NCBI GenBank assembly: GCA_020854105.1
Contig: JADZGB010000048.1
Coordinates: forward strand, 1 to 64,000
Reading direction: 5' to 3'
From: Burkholderiales bacterium
GTDB lineage: Bacteria; Pseudomonadota; Gammaproteobacteria; Burkholderiales; SHXO01
Length of the DNA stretch: 64,000 nt
Part shown: positions 52,836 through 64,000 of the stretch, in pieces
Layout of the letters: every line of letters begins with the position of its first letter
How positions within the stretch are numbered: the stretch's first letter is position 1
The notes under the pieces: generated by a model
Databases searched by the model: none
The model's input: the letters and a program-made list of their open reading frames with translations, nothing else
What the model was told of the DNA's origin: nothing
Program-made: the position numbers and the translations under genes

Positions 52836-53306
52836 ATGAACGTCAACGCGACGCTGATCGGGCAGGCGATCCAGTTCGCCGTCCTGATCTGGTTCACGTA
52901 CAAGTTCATCTGGCCGCCGCTTCTACGGGCGGTCGACGAGCGCCGCAAGCGGATCGCCGACGGACTCGCCGCCGCTGAACGCGGCAAGCGCGACCTGGAG
53001 CTGTCCGCCAAGCGGGCCGACGAGGAGGTCGCGAAGGCCAAGGAGCGGGCGCAGGAGATCATCGCGCAGGCCGAGAAGCGTGCGGCGCAGATCGAAGACG
53101 AGGCGCGTGCCTCGGCCAAGGCGGAAGGCGACCGCATCGTGTCGGCGGCAAAGGCCGAAGTGGTCCAGGAGGTCCTGCGTGCCAAGGAGGCGCTGCGCAA
53201 TCAGGTTGCCACCCTGGCCGTGCGCGGGGCGGAGAAGATCCTGCGACGCGAGGTCGATGCCAAGACGCATTCCGACCTGCTCGACGCCGTCGCAGCCGAG
53301 CTGTAA
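52836..53306 (+). CDS. atpF: ATP synthase F0 subunit b
   Basis: A 156-residue peripheral stalk subunit. One N-terminal membrane helix ([20 protein letters not shown]) leads to a long Ala/Glu/Lys-rich coiled coil (about 30-135). It dimerises and binds the delta subunit encoded next. GGGAG precedes the ATG. Confidence 0.96.
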   Translation: MNVNATLIGQAIQFAVLIWFTYKFIWPPLLRAVDERRKRIADGLAAAERGKRDLELSAKRADEEVAKAKERAQEIIAQAEKRAAQIEDEARASAKAEGDRIVSAAKAEVVQEVLRAKEALRNQVATLAVRGAEKILRREVDAKTHSDLLDAVAAEL

Positions 53307-53315
53307 GAGACCGCC

Positions 53316-53852
53316 ATGGCCGAGTTGATCACGGTAGCGCGACCCTATGCGAGCGGTGTGTTCGCGCACGCCAGGGAACAGGGGCAGCTGGCCAAATGGT
53401 CGGAGATGCTGGGCTTCCTGGTCGGCGTGTATGGCGACAGCGGCATGCGATCGGCGCTGGCGAATCCCACGCTCACCCGCGCGGACATCGAACGCCTGTT
53501 CCTGGCCGTATGCGGCGATCGCATCGACGGGACCGCACGCAATCTCATCGGACTGTTGGTGCGCAACGACCGCCTCGAGGCGTTGCCCCAGGTGCTCGAG
53601 CTGTTCGAGGCGCTCAAGGCGAAAGAGGAAAGCATCGTCGACGCCGAAGTCGAGTCCGCTTTCCCGATGAGCGGCGAGCAGCTGGCGGCTCTGGTTCGAA
53701 GGCTGGAGGCGCGCATGAAGCGCGCCGTGCGGCCGAGCGTCAAGGTGGTACCGGAACTGATCGGCGGCGTACGCGTGCAGATCGGGGACGACGTATGGGA
53801 TGCATCGGTGCGTGGCCAGCTCGACTCGATGGCCACGGCCCTGACGAAATAA
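53316..53852 (+). CDS. atpH: ATP synthase F1 subunit delta
   Basis: A 178-residue OSCP/delta subunit linking F1 to the b stalk. N-terminal helical domain starts ITVARPYASGVFAHAREQGQ. The C-terminal signature contains VKVVPELIGGVRVQIGDDVW. Nine bases separate it from atpF. Confidence 0.96.
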   Translation: MAELITVARPYASGVFAHAREQGQLAKWSEMLGFLVGVYGDSGMRSALANPTLTRADIERLFLAVCGDRIDGTARNLIGLLVRNDRLEALPQVLELFEALKAKEESIVDAEVESAFPMSGEQLAALVRRLEARMKRAVRPSVKVVPELIGGVRVQIGDDVWDASVRGQLDSMATALTK

Positions 53853-53864
53853 CTAGGAGCGAGC

Positions 53865-55412
53865 ATGCAGCTCAACCCATCGGAAATCAGCGAACTCATC
53901 AAGAGCAAGATCCAGAACCTGGCGGTGGGCGCGGAAATGCGCACGCAGGGGACGGTCGTGTCACTCACCGACGGCATCTGCCGCGTGCACGGGCTATCCG
54001 ATGCCATGCAGGGCGAGATGCTGGAGTTCCCCAACAACACCTTCGGTCTGGCGCTGAACCTCGAGCGCGATTCTGTCGGTGCGGTGATTCTCGGTGAGTA
54101 CGAGCACATCACCGAGGGCGACGTGGTCAAGTCCACGGGGCGCATCCTGGAAGTGCCCATCGGTCCCGCCCTGCTGGGCCGCGTGGTCAACGCGCTGGGT
54201 CAGCCGATCGACGGCAGGGGCCCCATCCAGGCCTCCGAGACCGACGTCATCGAGAAAGTGGCGCCGGGCGTGATCGCCCGCAAATCCGTTTCGCAGCCCG
54301 TGCAGACCGGCCTCAAGGCGATCGACGCCATGGTGCCGATCGGCCGCGGTCAGCGTGAGTTGATCATCGGTGATCGACAAACCGGCAAGACCGCGGTTGC
54401 GGTGGACACCATCATCAACCAGAAGGGAAAGGATCTGTTCTGCGTGTACGTCGCCATCGGACAGAAGGCATCGACGATCGCGAACGTGGTGCGCAAGCTC
54501 GAAGAGCACGGCGCAATGGCCTACACCATCGTCGTTGCCGCCTCGGCCTCCGAATCGGCGGCGATGCAGTACATCGCCCCCTATGCCGGCTGCACCATGG
54601 GCGAGTACTTCCGCGACCGCGGTCAGGACGCGCTCATCATCTATGACGATTTGACCAAGCAGGCCTGGGCCTATCGTCAGATCTCGCTGCTGCTGCGCCG
54701 CCCGCCGGGCCGCGAAGCGTATCCGGGCGACGTGTTCTATCTGCATTCGCGCCTGCTCGAGCGCGCCGCGCGCGTGAACGAGGAGTATGTCGAGCGGTTC
54801 ACCAAGGGCGCAGTCAAGGGCAAGACCGGTTCCCTCACCGCCCTGCCCGTCATCGAGACGCAGGCCGGCGACGTGACCGCATTCGTGCCGACCAACGTGA
54901 TCTCCATCACGGACGGCCAGATCTTCCTGGAAACGGACCTGTTCAACGCAGGCATCCGTCCCGCGATCAACGCCGGTATCTCGGTCTCCCGGGTGGGCGG
55001 CGCCGCGCAGACAAAGATCATGAAGCGCCGCGACACCGGGGGCGGTGTCCGTCTGGCCCTTGCGCAGTATCGGGAACTGGCGGCATTCGCCCAGTTCGCA
55101 TCCGACCTGGACGAGGCCACGCGCAGACAGCTCGAACGCGGCCGCATGGTGACCGAACTGATGAAGCAGCCGCAGTACTCGCCGCTGCAGGTGTGGGAGA
55201 TGGCGCTCACGCTGTACGCAGTGAACAACGGCCACTTCGACGACGTAGACGTCAAGCGCGCCCTCGCCGCCGAGCGTTCGATGCGCGACTACATCAAGGG
55301 CAAGTACGGCGACCTGGTCGAGCGCATGGAATCCACCAAGGACCTGTCCAAGGACGACGAGGCGAAGCTCGCCGAGGCGATCAAGGACTGGAAGAAGAAC
55401 GGCACGTACTGA
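53865..55412 (+). CDS. atpA: ATP synthase F1 subunit alpha
   Basis: A 515-residue non-catalytic nucleotide-binding subunit. Walker A is [15 protein letters not shown], and the alpha/beta signature is the [17 protein letters not shown] segment. Full length, standard N-terminal beta-barrel. Hexamer partner of AtpD. Confidence 0.98.
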   Translation: MQLNPSEISELIKSKIQNLAVGAEMRTQGTVVSLTDGICRVHGLSDAMQGEMLEFPNNTFGLALNLERDSVGAVILGEYEHITEGDVVKSTGRILEVPIGPALLGRVVNALGQPIDGRGPIQASETDVIEKVAPGVIARKSVSQPVQTGLKAIDAMVPIGRGQRELIIGDRQTGKTAVAVDTIINQKGKDLFCVYVAIGQKASTIANVVRKLEEHGAMAYTIVVAASASESAAMQYIAPYAGCTMGEYFRDRGQDALIIYDDLTKQAWAYRQISLLLRRPPGREAYPGDVFYLHSRLLERAARVNEEYVERFTKGAVKGKTGSLTALPVIETQAGDVTAFVPTNVISITDGQIFLETDLFNAGIRPAINAGISVSRVGGAAQTKIMKRRDTGGGVRLALAQYRELAAFAQFASDLDEATRRQLERGRMVTELMKQPQYSPLQVWEMALTLYAVNNGHFDDVDVKRALAAERSMRDYIKGKYGDLVERMESTKDLSKDDEAKLAEAIKDWKKNGTY

Positions 55413-55469
55413 GCGCGCCGACACGGCGGATCAATCGGGCGCCGCGAGCGCCCGCAGCTAGAGCCAGAT

Positions 55470-57777
<2,308 letters not shown>

Positions 57778-57798
57778 TCGCAGTCCAGGAAGAGAGCC

Positions 57799-58218
57799 AT
57801 GGCCAATACCATTCGGGTCGATGTCGTCAGTGCGGAAGAGCAGATCTTCGGGGGCGATGCCGAGTTCGTCGTGCTGCCCGGCGAGGCAGGAGAGCTGGGG
57901 ATCTATCCCCGGCACACGCCGCTTATCACCCGCATCAGGCCCGGTGCCGTGCGCATCAAGTCCGTCGGCAAGGCCGACGAGGACCTGATCTTCGTGGCCG
58001 GAGGCATCCTCGAAGTGCAGCCGACGGCAGTGACGGTTCTTGCGGACACCGCGATCCGGGGGGCAGACCTGGACGAAGCGAAGGCACTGGAAGCGCAACA
58101 GCGCGCCGAAGAGGCACGCAGGAGTGCCCAGGGGAAGGAGGAACTGGCAGTGGTGGAAGGCGAACTCGCCATGCTGGCGGCCCAGCTGGCCGCGATTCGC
58201 CGCCTGCGCAAGAGATAG
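57799..58218 (+). CDS. atpC: ATP synthase F1 subunit epsilon
   Basis: A 139-residue subunit with the N-terminal beta-sandwich ([40 protein letters not shown]) and a C-terminal two-helix part rich in Ala, Glu and Arg. It couples the rotor to the c-ring and can inhibit ATPase activity. It is the last gene of the operon, before the terminator. Confidence 0.96.
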   Translation: MANTIRVDVVSAEEQIFGGDAEFVVLPGEAGELGIYPRHTPLITRIRPGAVRIKSVGKADEDLIFVAGGILEVQPTAVTVLADTAIRGADLDEAKALEAQQRAEEARRSAQGKEELAVVEGELAMLAAQLAAIRRLRKR

Positions 58219-58269
58219 CAACAACAACGACGAAGAAGAAGAATCTCCGGTACCTGCCGGGGTTCGAGG

Positions 58270-58297
58270 AAAAGCGGCGCCTGCCGCTTTTTTTTTT
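58270..58297 (+). terminator. Intrinsic terminator of the atp operon
   Basis: AAAAGCGGC (58270-58278) pairs with GCCGCTTTT (58283-58291) around GCCT, and the T-run continues to 58297. It is a textbook rho-independent terminator 50 bases after the atpC stop, and the best one in the window. Confidence 0.93.
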
Positions 58298-58321
58298 CGC
58301 CCTGGGCCGGCGCGTCCCGAA

Positions 58322-58350
58322 TTGACAAGCCAGTGTCCAGCCCATAGCCT
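58322..58350 (+). promoter_or_regulatory. Possible promoter of the second Liv-type operon
   Basis: A perfect TTGACA lies at 58322-58327 between the atp terminator and the binding-protein gene. No good -10 follows at the usual distance; CATAGC (58343-58348, spacer 15) is the best. It may be activator-dependent. A GAAGGAAGG ribosome site follows, close to the ATG at 58384. Confidence 0.4.
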
Positions 58351-58383
58351 TCTGCGCTTCCACTGCCGAGAAGGAAGGGTTTC

Positions 58384-59541
58384 ATGTTCGCCCGTGCACT
58401 GCGCTCCATCCTCGCCGCCGCCGTGCTGCTCTTTCCCGTGACGTCATACGCCAAGGACACGGTCAAGCTGGTGTTCATCGGGCCGCTCACCGGCGGCAAC
58501 TCGTCCAACGGACTGGGCGGCCGCAATTCCACGGAACTCGCGGTGAAGGTGCGCAACGCCGATGCGAAGGCACGCTACCGCTACGAACTGGTCGCGCTCG
58601 ATGACGAATGCAAGCCCAATATCGGCGTTCAGGTCGCGACCAAGGCTGCCACCGACCGCAGCATCGTCGCCGGCATCACGCATTACTGCTCCACGGTCGC
58701 GATGGCGACCGTGGACGTCTATCACAAGTTCGGTCTGCCGGTCGTGGTCTGGGGTGCGGTGCTTCCGGACGTCACCTATGCGCAAAATTATCGCGAGATC
58801 CATCGCATCAACGGCACGATGATCAACCAGAACGAGACCGCGGCGAAATTCATGGTCGCGCAGGGCTACAGGCGCTGGGCGATCATCCACGACACCACCG
58901 ACTACGGGAAGGGCCACAACAAGTACTTCTCCCAGTATCTGACTAGAAACGGCGGGCAGATTCTCGGGACATTCGGCGTGACCGCCGATCAGCAGGACTT
59001 CTCGGCCGAACTCACCAAGATCAAGGATCTCGGCCCGGACGTGATCTACTTCGGTGGCACCACGCCGCTAGGTGTGCGGATTCGCACGCAGATGGACAAG
59101 CTGGGCGTGAAGGCCGTGTTCCAGGGTACCTCGGGTATCGTCTCCGATGCCTATGTCGACGGACTCGGCAAGCAGGCAGAGGGGACCGTGGCCTTCCGTG
59201 AAGGGGCGCCGCTCGAGAGGCTGCCGGGGGGCAGGCGGTTCATGGAACAGTATGCAGCGCAGAAGTATAACGATCCCCCCGAAGCCTACGGCCCCTTCGC
59301 CTACGCGGCTGCCAACCTGGTGATGGACGCGATCGAGCGTGTCGGCCCAGATCGCAGGAAGGTGCGCAGTGCACTCAATGCCACGAAGGACCATCAGTCG
59401 ATCGTCGGCACGGTGACCTTCGATGATCATCGCCAGAACGCGGTGCCGCTGATCACCAAGCTCGTGGTCCAGGACGGGAAGTGGATCGTCTGGGAGGACA
59501 GCGACTTCGCGACCGGCAAGCGCAAGCTGGTATCGCGCTGA
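58384..59541 (+). CDS. Branched-chain amino acid-type ABC transporter substrate-binding protein
   Basis: A 385-residue periplasmic binding protein with a signal peptide (to about residue 23, ending SYA). The LivK-like start is KLVFIGPLTGGNSSNGLGGR, then VATKAATDRSIVAGITHYCS and the central GTFGVTADQQDFSAELTKIK. Four genes encoding the matching importer follow. It shares only family-level likeness with the binding protein at 4.9-6.1 kb, so the two systems probably take different ligands. Confidence 0.92.
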   Translation: MFARALRSILAAAVLLFPVTSYAKDTVKLVFIGPLTGGNSSNGLGGRNSTELAVKVRNADAKARYRYELVALDDECKPNIGVQVATKAATDRSIVAGITHYCSTVAMATVDVYHKFGLPVVVWGAVLPDVTYAQNYREIHRINGTMINQNETAAKFMVAQGYRRWAIIHDTTDYGKGHNKYFSQYLTRNGGQILGTFGVTADQQDFSAELTKIKDLGPDVIYFGGTTPLGVRIRTQMDKLGVKAVFQGTSGIVSDAYVDGLGKQAEGTVAFREGAPLERLPGGRRFMEQYAAQKYNDPPEAYGPFAYAAANLVMDAIERVGPDRRKVRSALNATKDHQSIVGTVTFDDHRQNAVPLITKLVVQDGKWIVWEDSDFATGKRKLVSR

Positions 59542-59566
59542 TCCTGCGCTGCGGGAACGCTCTGCC

Positions 59567-60484
59567 ATGGATGCCGGCCTGCTCGGCCAGTACATCTTCA
59601 ACGGACTGATGCTCGGCATCATCTACGCGATGGTAGCCGTCGGGTTCACCCTCTTTTTCGGGGTGCTCGATGTGATCAAGTTCTCCCATGGCGACGTGCT
59701 GACGGTCGGAGCATTCGTCGGCCTGGCGACCTACCATGGACTCGATGCGCTCGGTGTCACTTCCGCCCCCGTGCTCGCACTGAGCCTGACGCTTGCCGCC
59801 ATGCTGGCCATGGGCGCGTTGGGCGCCCTGATGGCGCGCTGGATAGTCCTGCCGCTGCGCAATGCGCCCGCGATCAACGTCCTCCTCATCACGCTCATGG
59901 CAGGCACGGTGTTGCGCGAACTGATCCGTCTGTTCTACCCCGCCGGTGCCAATCCGAAGCCGTTTCCGCGGCTGCTACCCACCGATTCGCTGACCATGGG
60001 TTCGTTTACGTTGCGCCTGGACAACGTCATCCTGCTCTCCGTTGGCGCGGCTGCCATCGTCGGCGTGCACCTGCTGATCACGCGCAGCAGGCTCGGGCTG
60101 GCGATCCGGGCGGCCGCCCAGGACAGTGAGACTGCCCGCATCATGGGGATCAATTTCCAGATGGTAGTCCTGGTCACCTTCGCCTTGGGGTCCGCCCTTG
60201 CCGCGCTGGCGGGTGTCACGGCCGGCCTGTACTACAGCGAGATCAACTTCGGCATGGGACTGCTGCTGGGCGTCATCGGCTTCAGCGCGGCGGTGGTGGG
60301 TGGACTGGGCAATCTGTACGGCGCCGTCCTCGGGGGCTTCCTGTTCGCCGCCCTGCAGACGCTGGGTGCCGTGTGGTTCAGCGTGCCGGCATACAAGGAC
60401 GTGTTTGCCTTCGCGTTGGTCATCCTCATCATGGCGTGGCGCCCGACCGGCCTGATTGCCGAGAAGACCGCGGAGCGCGTGTGA
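59567..60484 (+). CDS. livH: ABC transporter permease, LivH type
   Basis: A 305-residue membrane protein. Hallmarks are NGLMLGIIYAMVAVGFTLFF, KFSHGDVLTVGAFVGLATYH and the coupling loop RAAAQDSETARIMGINFQMV. Its stop overlaps the next permease start (GTGA). It lies 25 bases after the binding-protein gene. Confidence 0.94.
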   Translation: MDAGLLGQYIFNGLMLGIIYAMVAVGFTLFFGVLDVIKFSHGDVLTVGAFVGLATYHGLDALGVTSAPVLALSLTLAAMLAMGALGALMARWIVLPLRNAPAINVLLITLMAGTVLRELIRLFYPAGANPKPFPRLLPTDSLTMGSFTLRLDNVILLSVGAAAIVGVHLLITRSRLGLAIRAAAQDSETARIMGINFQMVVLVTFALGSALAALAGVTAGLYYSEINFGMGLLLGVIGFSAAVVGGLGNLYGAVLGGFLFAALQTLGAVWFSVPAYKDVFAFALVILIMAWRPTGLIAEKTAERV

Positions 60485-61644
60485 GGAAGATCTTCAGGCC
60501 TGCCCCGGTGTGGCCCGCGCTGCTGCTGCTGCCGCTCCTCGGCGGGTACGGATATGTCTTCCTGCACGCGGAAGCTCAGTGGCAGGTCGCCATTCTCGCG
60601 CTCGCGGGTGTGGCCGCCATCCTCGCAGCGGGAAGCCGCCGTGTCGGCGCCGCACTGGACCGGAGCTGGCGCGCCGCGCCGTCACTGCTGGGCTGGCTGG
60701 CCTTCGTCGTGGCTGCCGCGCTCATCTACGTGCTGCGAGAGGACCACTTCGCCCTGCTCATGGTCGCGACCGTGCTGCTCTACGCGCTCGTGTGTCTGGG
60801 CCTCAACGTCCAGTTCGGCTATGCGGGAGTGCTCAATTTCGCCGGCGCGGCGTTCTTCGGCATCGGTGGCTATACAGCGGCGGTGCTCGCGGCGCACACC
60901 GCTTTGCCGCATCTGGTAATCCTCGCGTCGGCCGGCCTGCTCTCGGGCGTCGTCGGTTCCCTTCTCGTCCTGCCGCTGTTGCGCACGCGCGGCCATTACG
61001 CTGCGCTCATCACGATCGCCTTCGCGATCCTGTTCCGCACGTTCCTGGAGGTGAACGATCTGCTGGGCGGCCCGCAGGGCCTGAAGGTACCCGGCCTGGC
61101 GATTCTGGGATGGAGCTTCAACGACAGCATCGTGGTCGACGCCGATACCGAGTTCTCCTTCTACGTGGCGTACGCCGGCTTCAGCCTCGTGCTGTTCACG
61201 ATCGGCCTGATCCTGGTATGGCGCCTGGAGCGCTCCTGGCTGGGCCTGAGCCTCGATGCCGTGCGCATCGACGAGACTGCGGCTTCGGTATTCGGGTTCC
61301 AGGTCGCGCGCTGGAAGATCCTCGCGTTCAGCCTGGGCAACGTGCTCGCCGGGGTGGCAGGTGCGGTGTACGGCATGATGACCGGCTTCGTCGCGCCTGC
61401 CAGCTTCACCCTGGCCGAGTCGCTGATCTTCGTCTCCATCGTCATTCTCGGCGGTCTGGGCAATCCGGCGGCAGTACTGCCGGCGACCGTGCTCGTGGTC
61501 GTGCTGCCGGAGAAGCTGCAGTTCATCCAGGAGTATCGCTACCTGCTGTTCTCCGCGATCGTCATCCTCATTCTGCTGTTCAAGCCGGCCGGCCTCCTCC
61601 CCAGAAGCCTGCGCCGCTACTTTCCGAGCTGGGGCAAGGCGTGA
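60481..61644 (+). CDS. livM: ABC transporter permease, LivM type
   Basis: A 387-residue permease starting at GTG 60481. The core carries VCLGLNVQFGYAGVLNFAGA, LRTRGHYAALITIAFAILFR and the coupling loop LDAVRIDETAASVFGFQVAR. An extra N-terminal stretch of about 90 residues with two or three helices precedes the core. Unlike the system at 6.9-8.6 kb, here the ATPase is a separate gene. Confidence 0.94.
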   Translation: MRKIFRPAPVWPALLLLPLLGGYGYVFLHAEAQWQVAILALAGVAAILAAGSRRVGAALDRSWRAAPSLLGWLAFVVAAALIYVLREDHFALLMVATVLLYALVCLGLNVQFGYAGVLNFAGAAFFGIGGYTAAVLAAHTALPHLVILASAGLLSGVVGSLLVLPLLRTRGHYAALITIAFAILFRTFLEVNDLLGGPQGLKVPGLAILGWSFNDSIVVDADTEFSFYVAYAGFSLVLFTIGLILVWRLERSWLGLSLDAVRIDETAASVFGFQVARWKILAFSLGNVLAGVAGAVYGMMTGFVAPASFTLAESLIFVSIVILGGLGNPAAVLPATVLVVVLPEKLQFIQEYRYLLFSAIVILILLFKPAGLLPRSLRRYFPSWGKA

Positions 61645-62414
61645 ACGTCCTGCTCGACTGTCGTGGACTGACCGTGAGGTTCGGCGGCCTGACCGCTCTC
61701 AACGGACTGGACCTCACGCTCAAGCATGGCGAAACGCTGGGCCTGATCGGTCCCAACGGTTCGGGCAAGACCACCTTCTTCAACGCGCTGACGGGCCTGT
61801 ACAGGCTTGTCGCGGGGCGCGTACGCTTCGGCGGGCGCGAGATGACCGGTGCGTCGCCTCAGGACTTGTACGACGCCGGCATCGCGCGCACGTTCCAGCG
61901 CTCGCGGCTGTGTCTGACGTTGTCGGTATTCGACAATCTGATGATCGGCAATCATCGCCGGCTCTCGCGCGGGCTCGCGTTCAATCTTCTGCGCCGACGC
62001 GCGTTCGAGCAGGAGTTGCGCGAGCACCAGGCGCGCTCGCGCATGCTGCTGGAGACCTTCCACCCCAGCCTGCCGGATCGTCTATACGACCCGGCCGGCG
62101 AGCTGGGCATGATCGACCGGCGGCGCGTGGAGGTGTGCCGGGCGCTGATCGGAGAGCCCAGGCTGCTGCTGCTGGACGAACCCTCCGCCGGCATGACGCA
62201 CGAGGAAACACATGAACTGATGGAGGACATTCTGGCCACGCGCGCGCGCCAGCCGGGACTGAGCATCATCCTCATCGAGCACGAGATGGGCGTGATCGAG
62301 CGCGTGAGCGATCGCTGCGCCGTCCTGAATTTCGGCGAGAAGATCTGCGAGGGTTCCTACGCCTCGGTCGTGGCCGATGCGCGCGTGCAGGAAGCCTATC
62401 TGGGCTCGGAGTGA
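61641..62414 (+). CDS. livG: ABC transporter ATP-binding protein, LivG type
   Basis: A 257-residue ATPase, start GTG 61641 overlapping the livM stop. Walker A is IGPNGSGKTTFFNALTG and Walker B is LLLLDEPSAGM. The signature position reads LGMIDRRRVEVCRALIGEP, so LSGGQ is replaced; LivG proteins vary here (LPYG-type), but this is further away. The C-terminal tail with YASVVADARVQEAYLGSE is typical. Confidence 0.93.
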   Translation: MNVLLDCRGLTVRFGGLTALNGLDLTLKHGETLGLIGPNGSGKTTFFNALTGLYRLVAGRVRFGGREMTGASPQDLYDAGIARTFQRSRLCLTLSVFDNLMIGNHRRLSRGLAFNLLRRRAFEQELREHQARSRMLLETFHPSLPDRLYDPAGELGMIDRRRVEVCRALIGEPRLLLLDEPSAGMTHEETHELMEDILATRARQPGLSIILIEHEMGVIERVSDRCAVLNFGEKICEGSYASVVADARVQEAYLGSE

Positions 62415-62418
62415 CGGC

Positions 62419-63126
62419 GTGATCGATCTGCGCGTGCACGAGCTGACCACCGCCTACGATCGTGCCGACGTCCTGCACGGCGTGAGCCTGCATGCGCGCG
62501 CCGGCGAGATCACCTGCATCCTGGGATCCAACGGCGCGGGCAAGAGCACGCTCATTCGCTCGGTACTCGGCCTCACTCCACCGCGGCACGGCAGCATCCG
62601 TCTTGGCGACGAGGAACTGACCGGACGGCCGACGCACCGCATCGTGGCGCTCGGTCTCGCGTGCATTCCCGAGGGCCGCAAGGTCTTTCCGCGCATGTCG
62701 GTGCGCGAGAACCTGCTGGCGGGCGCCTATCGGGTCCGGGCGAGGGACGATATCCGGGACAGCCTCGAGCAGGTGTTCCGCACGTTTCCCCGGCTGAAGG
62801 AGCGTGCCGAGCAGCTCGCGGGCACCATGTCGGGGGGTGAGCAGGCGATGCTGTCCATCGGCCGCGGGCTCATGTCGCGGCCGAAGATGCTCGTCATCGA
62901 TGAACCCTCGCTCGGCCTGTCCCCGCTGTTCGTGAAGGAGAACTTCAACGTCATCCGGCGGGTAAACGACGGTGGCGTGTCGGTCCTGCTGGTCGAGCAG
63001 AACGTCAAGCAGACGCTGGCGATCTCCCACCGAGGCTACGTGCTCGCCCAGGGCCGTGTCGTGGCGCAGGGAGATGCGGATGTGCTGCGCGAGAACCCCG
63101 AGGTGCGGCGCGCCTATTTCGGCTGA
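62419..63126 (+). CDS. livF: ABC transporter ATP-binding protein, LivF type
   Basis: A 235-residue ATPase, start GTG 62419. Walker A is LGSNGAGKSTLIRSVLGL, the LivF marker is CIPEGRKVFPRMSVRENLLA, the signature is GTMSGGEQAMLSIGRGL and Walker B is MLVIDEPSLGLSP. It completes the five-gene importer (binding protein, two permeases, two ATPases). Confidence 0.94.
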   Translation: MIDLRVHELTTAYDRADVLHGVSLHARAGEITCILGSNGAGKSTLIRSVLGLTPPRHGSIRLGDEELTGRPTHRIVALGLACIPEGRKVFPRMSVRENLLAGAYRVRARDDIRDSLEQVFRTFPRLKERAEQLAGTMSGGEQAMLSIGRGLMSRPKMLVIDEPSLGLSPLFVKENFNVIRRVNDGGVSVLLVEQNVKQTLAISHRGYVLAQGRVVAQGDADVLRENPEVRRAYFG

Positions 63127-63172
63127 GGCCGGAGAATGCGCGTATCCTAGACGGACCTGAACGGGTTCCATC

Positions 63173-64000
63173 ATGAACGCTCCCGATCCGCTGCTGCTCA
63201 CGCAGGAGATCCTGCGGCTGAACACCGTCAATCCGCCCGGCAACGAGGAGGACTGTGCACGCCTGCTCGGTGCCATGCTCGAGCGGGCGGGGTTCCGCAC
63301 CCGCTATCACGGCTTCGGCCCGGGACGGGTGAACCTGCTGGCCGAAATCGGCGGGGATGCCGAGCGCCTGCCGCTGTGCTTCACCGGACACATCGACGTC
63401 GTGCCGCTGGGTGCAGCGCCGTGGAAAAAGGATCCGTTTGCCGGGGAGCTCGATGGCGGCCGCGTGTACGGGCGCGGCAGCAGCGACATGAAGAGCGGAG
63501 TGGCGGCCTTCGTCGCCGCTGCGGTGCGCATGGCACCGCACCTTTCGCGCACCCAGGGGCTCACCCTGGTCATCACCGCCGGCGAGGAGACTGGATGCGA
63601 AGGTGCGTTCCACATGCACCGAGACGGCGTGCTCGGGCGCGCGGGGGCGGTGGTGGTGGCGGAGCCGACTTCGAACTATCCGTTCGTCGGCCACAAGGGC
63701 GCGTTCTGGCTGCAGGCGCACGCGCGTGGCGTGACGGCACACGGCTCCATGCCCGACAAGGGGGAGAACGCGGTGTACAAGGCGGCGCGCGCCGTGAGCA
63801 AGCTGGAGGCGTTCCGCTTCGACAATCCGCCGCATCCGCTGATGGGACAGGCGACGCTGAACGTGGGTACCTTCCACGGTGGTCTAAACATCAATTCCGT
63901 TCCCGACCGCGCGAGCGTTGGAATCGACATCCGCACGGTGCCTACGGTGCGCCACGACGAATTGCTCGCGACCCTCGCCCGGAAGCTCTCACCCGACGTG
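63173..64000 (+). CDS. M20 family metallopeptidase/deacylase, cut by window end
   Basis: The first 276 codons of an ArgE/DapE/CPG2-type zinc hydrolase, open to the last base. Metal and catalytic motifs are complete in this part: CFTGHIDVVPLG (His, Asp), YGRGSSDMKSGVAAF (bridging Asp), ITAGEETGCEG (catalytic Glu pair) and VVAEPTSN. The dimerisation domain begins near KGAFWLQAHARGVTAHGSMP. The start ATG 63173 lies 46 bases after livF, so it may be co-transcribed and act on the imported compound (an N-acyl amino acid or peptide). Substrate unknown; the 3' end is missing. Confidence 0.88.
   Translation, partial: MNAPDPLLLTQEILRLNTVNPPGNEEDCARLLGAMLERAGFRTRYHGFGPGRVNLLAEIGGDAERLPLCFTGHIDVVPLGAAPWKKDPFAGELDGGRVYGRGSSDMKSGVAAFVAAAVRMAPHLSRTQGLTLVITAGEETGCEGAFHMHRDGVLGRAGAVVVAEPTSNYPFVGHKGAFWLQAHARGVTAHGSMPDKGENAVYKAARAVSKLEAFRFDNPPHPLMGQATLNVGTFHGGLNINSVPDRASVGIDIRTVPTVRHDELLATLARKLSPDV

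Overview
The window is a high-GC bacterial chromosome segment that spans the replication origin. Gene content and order point to a betaproteobacterium: gyrB-dnaN-dnaA without recF, rpmH-rnpA-yidD-yidC-mnmE-mnmG-rsmG-parA-parB-atp, a def-fmt-rsmB-DUF4390-ntrYX block divergent from lysM-dprA-topA, and a tkt-gap-pgk-pyk-pur-sua5 block. The species cannot be told from the sequence alone. Strand use changes at the origin. Left of about 43.1 kb most genes lie on the minus strand; right of it every recognised gene lies on the plus strand. This fits transcription along the leading strand away from an origin near dnaA.

Layout. 0-3 kb: a small secreted His/Arg-rich protein coupled to an MFS transporter, divergent from a class V aminotransferase. 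3-11.9 kb (minus): a probable metabolic operon with a beta-hydroxyacid dehydrogenase, an MmgE/PrpD protein, a Liv-type ABC importer whose second permease and ATPase are fused, a carboxymuconolactone-decarboxylase-like protein, an MBL-fold lactonase-like hydrolase and a CBS protein. An imperfect inverted repeat sits inside it. 12.2-14.7 kb: a copper P-type ATPase. 14.7-25.4 kb (minus): a truncated SbtA-like gene, sua5, purC, purK, purE, pyk, pgk, gap, glk and tkt. 25.5-32.3 kb (minus): ntrX, ntrY, a DUF4390 gene, rsmB, fmt and def, tightly coupled. 32.4-38 kb (plus): lysM, dprA and topA. 38-43.1 kb (minus): gyrB, dnaN and dnaA. 43.3-51.3 kb (plus): rpmH to parB, with a double parS palindrome before mnmG. 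51.3-58.3 kb: the complete atpIBEFHAGDC operon, closed by an intrinsic terminator. 58.4-63.1 kb: a second complete Liv-type ABC importer. 63.2 kb to the end: an M20 metallopeptidase cut by the window edge.

Most of the window is conserved housekeeping DNA. I found no rRNA, tRNA, CRISPR array, transposase, phage or defence system, and nothing I would call a clearly new multi-gene system. The points most worth a second look are: the 3-12 kb uptake/catabolic operon of unknown substrate; an NtrX whose AAA+ domain has lost the motifs needed for sigma-54 activation; dprA and rnpA, both without a canonical start codon; the 39-bp double parS palindrome; the truncated sbtA; and the repeat at 4.8 kb.
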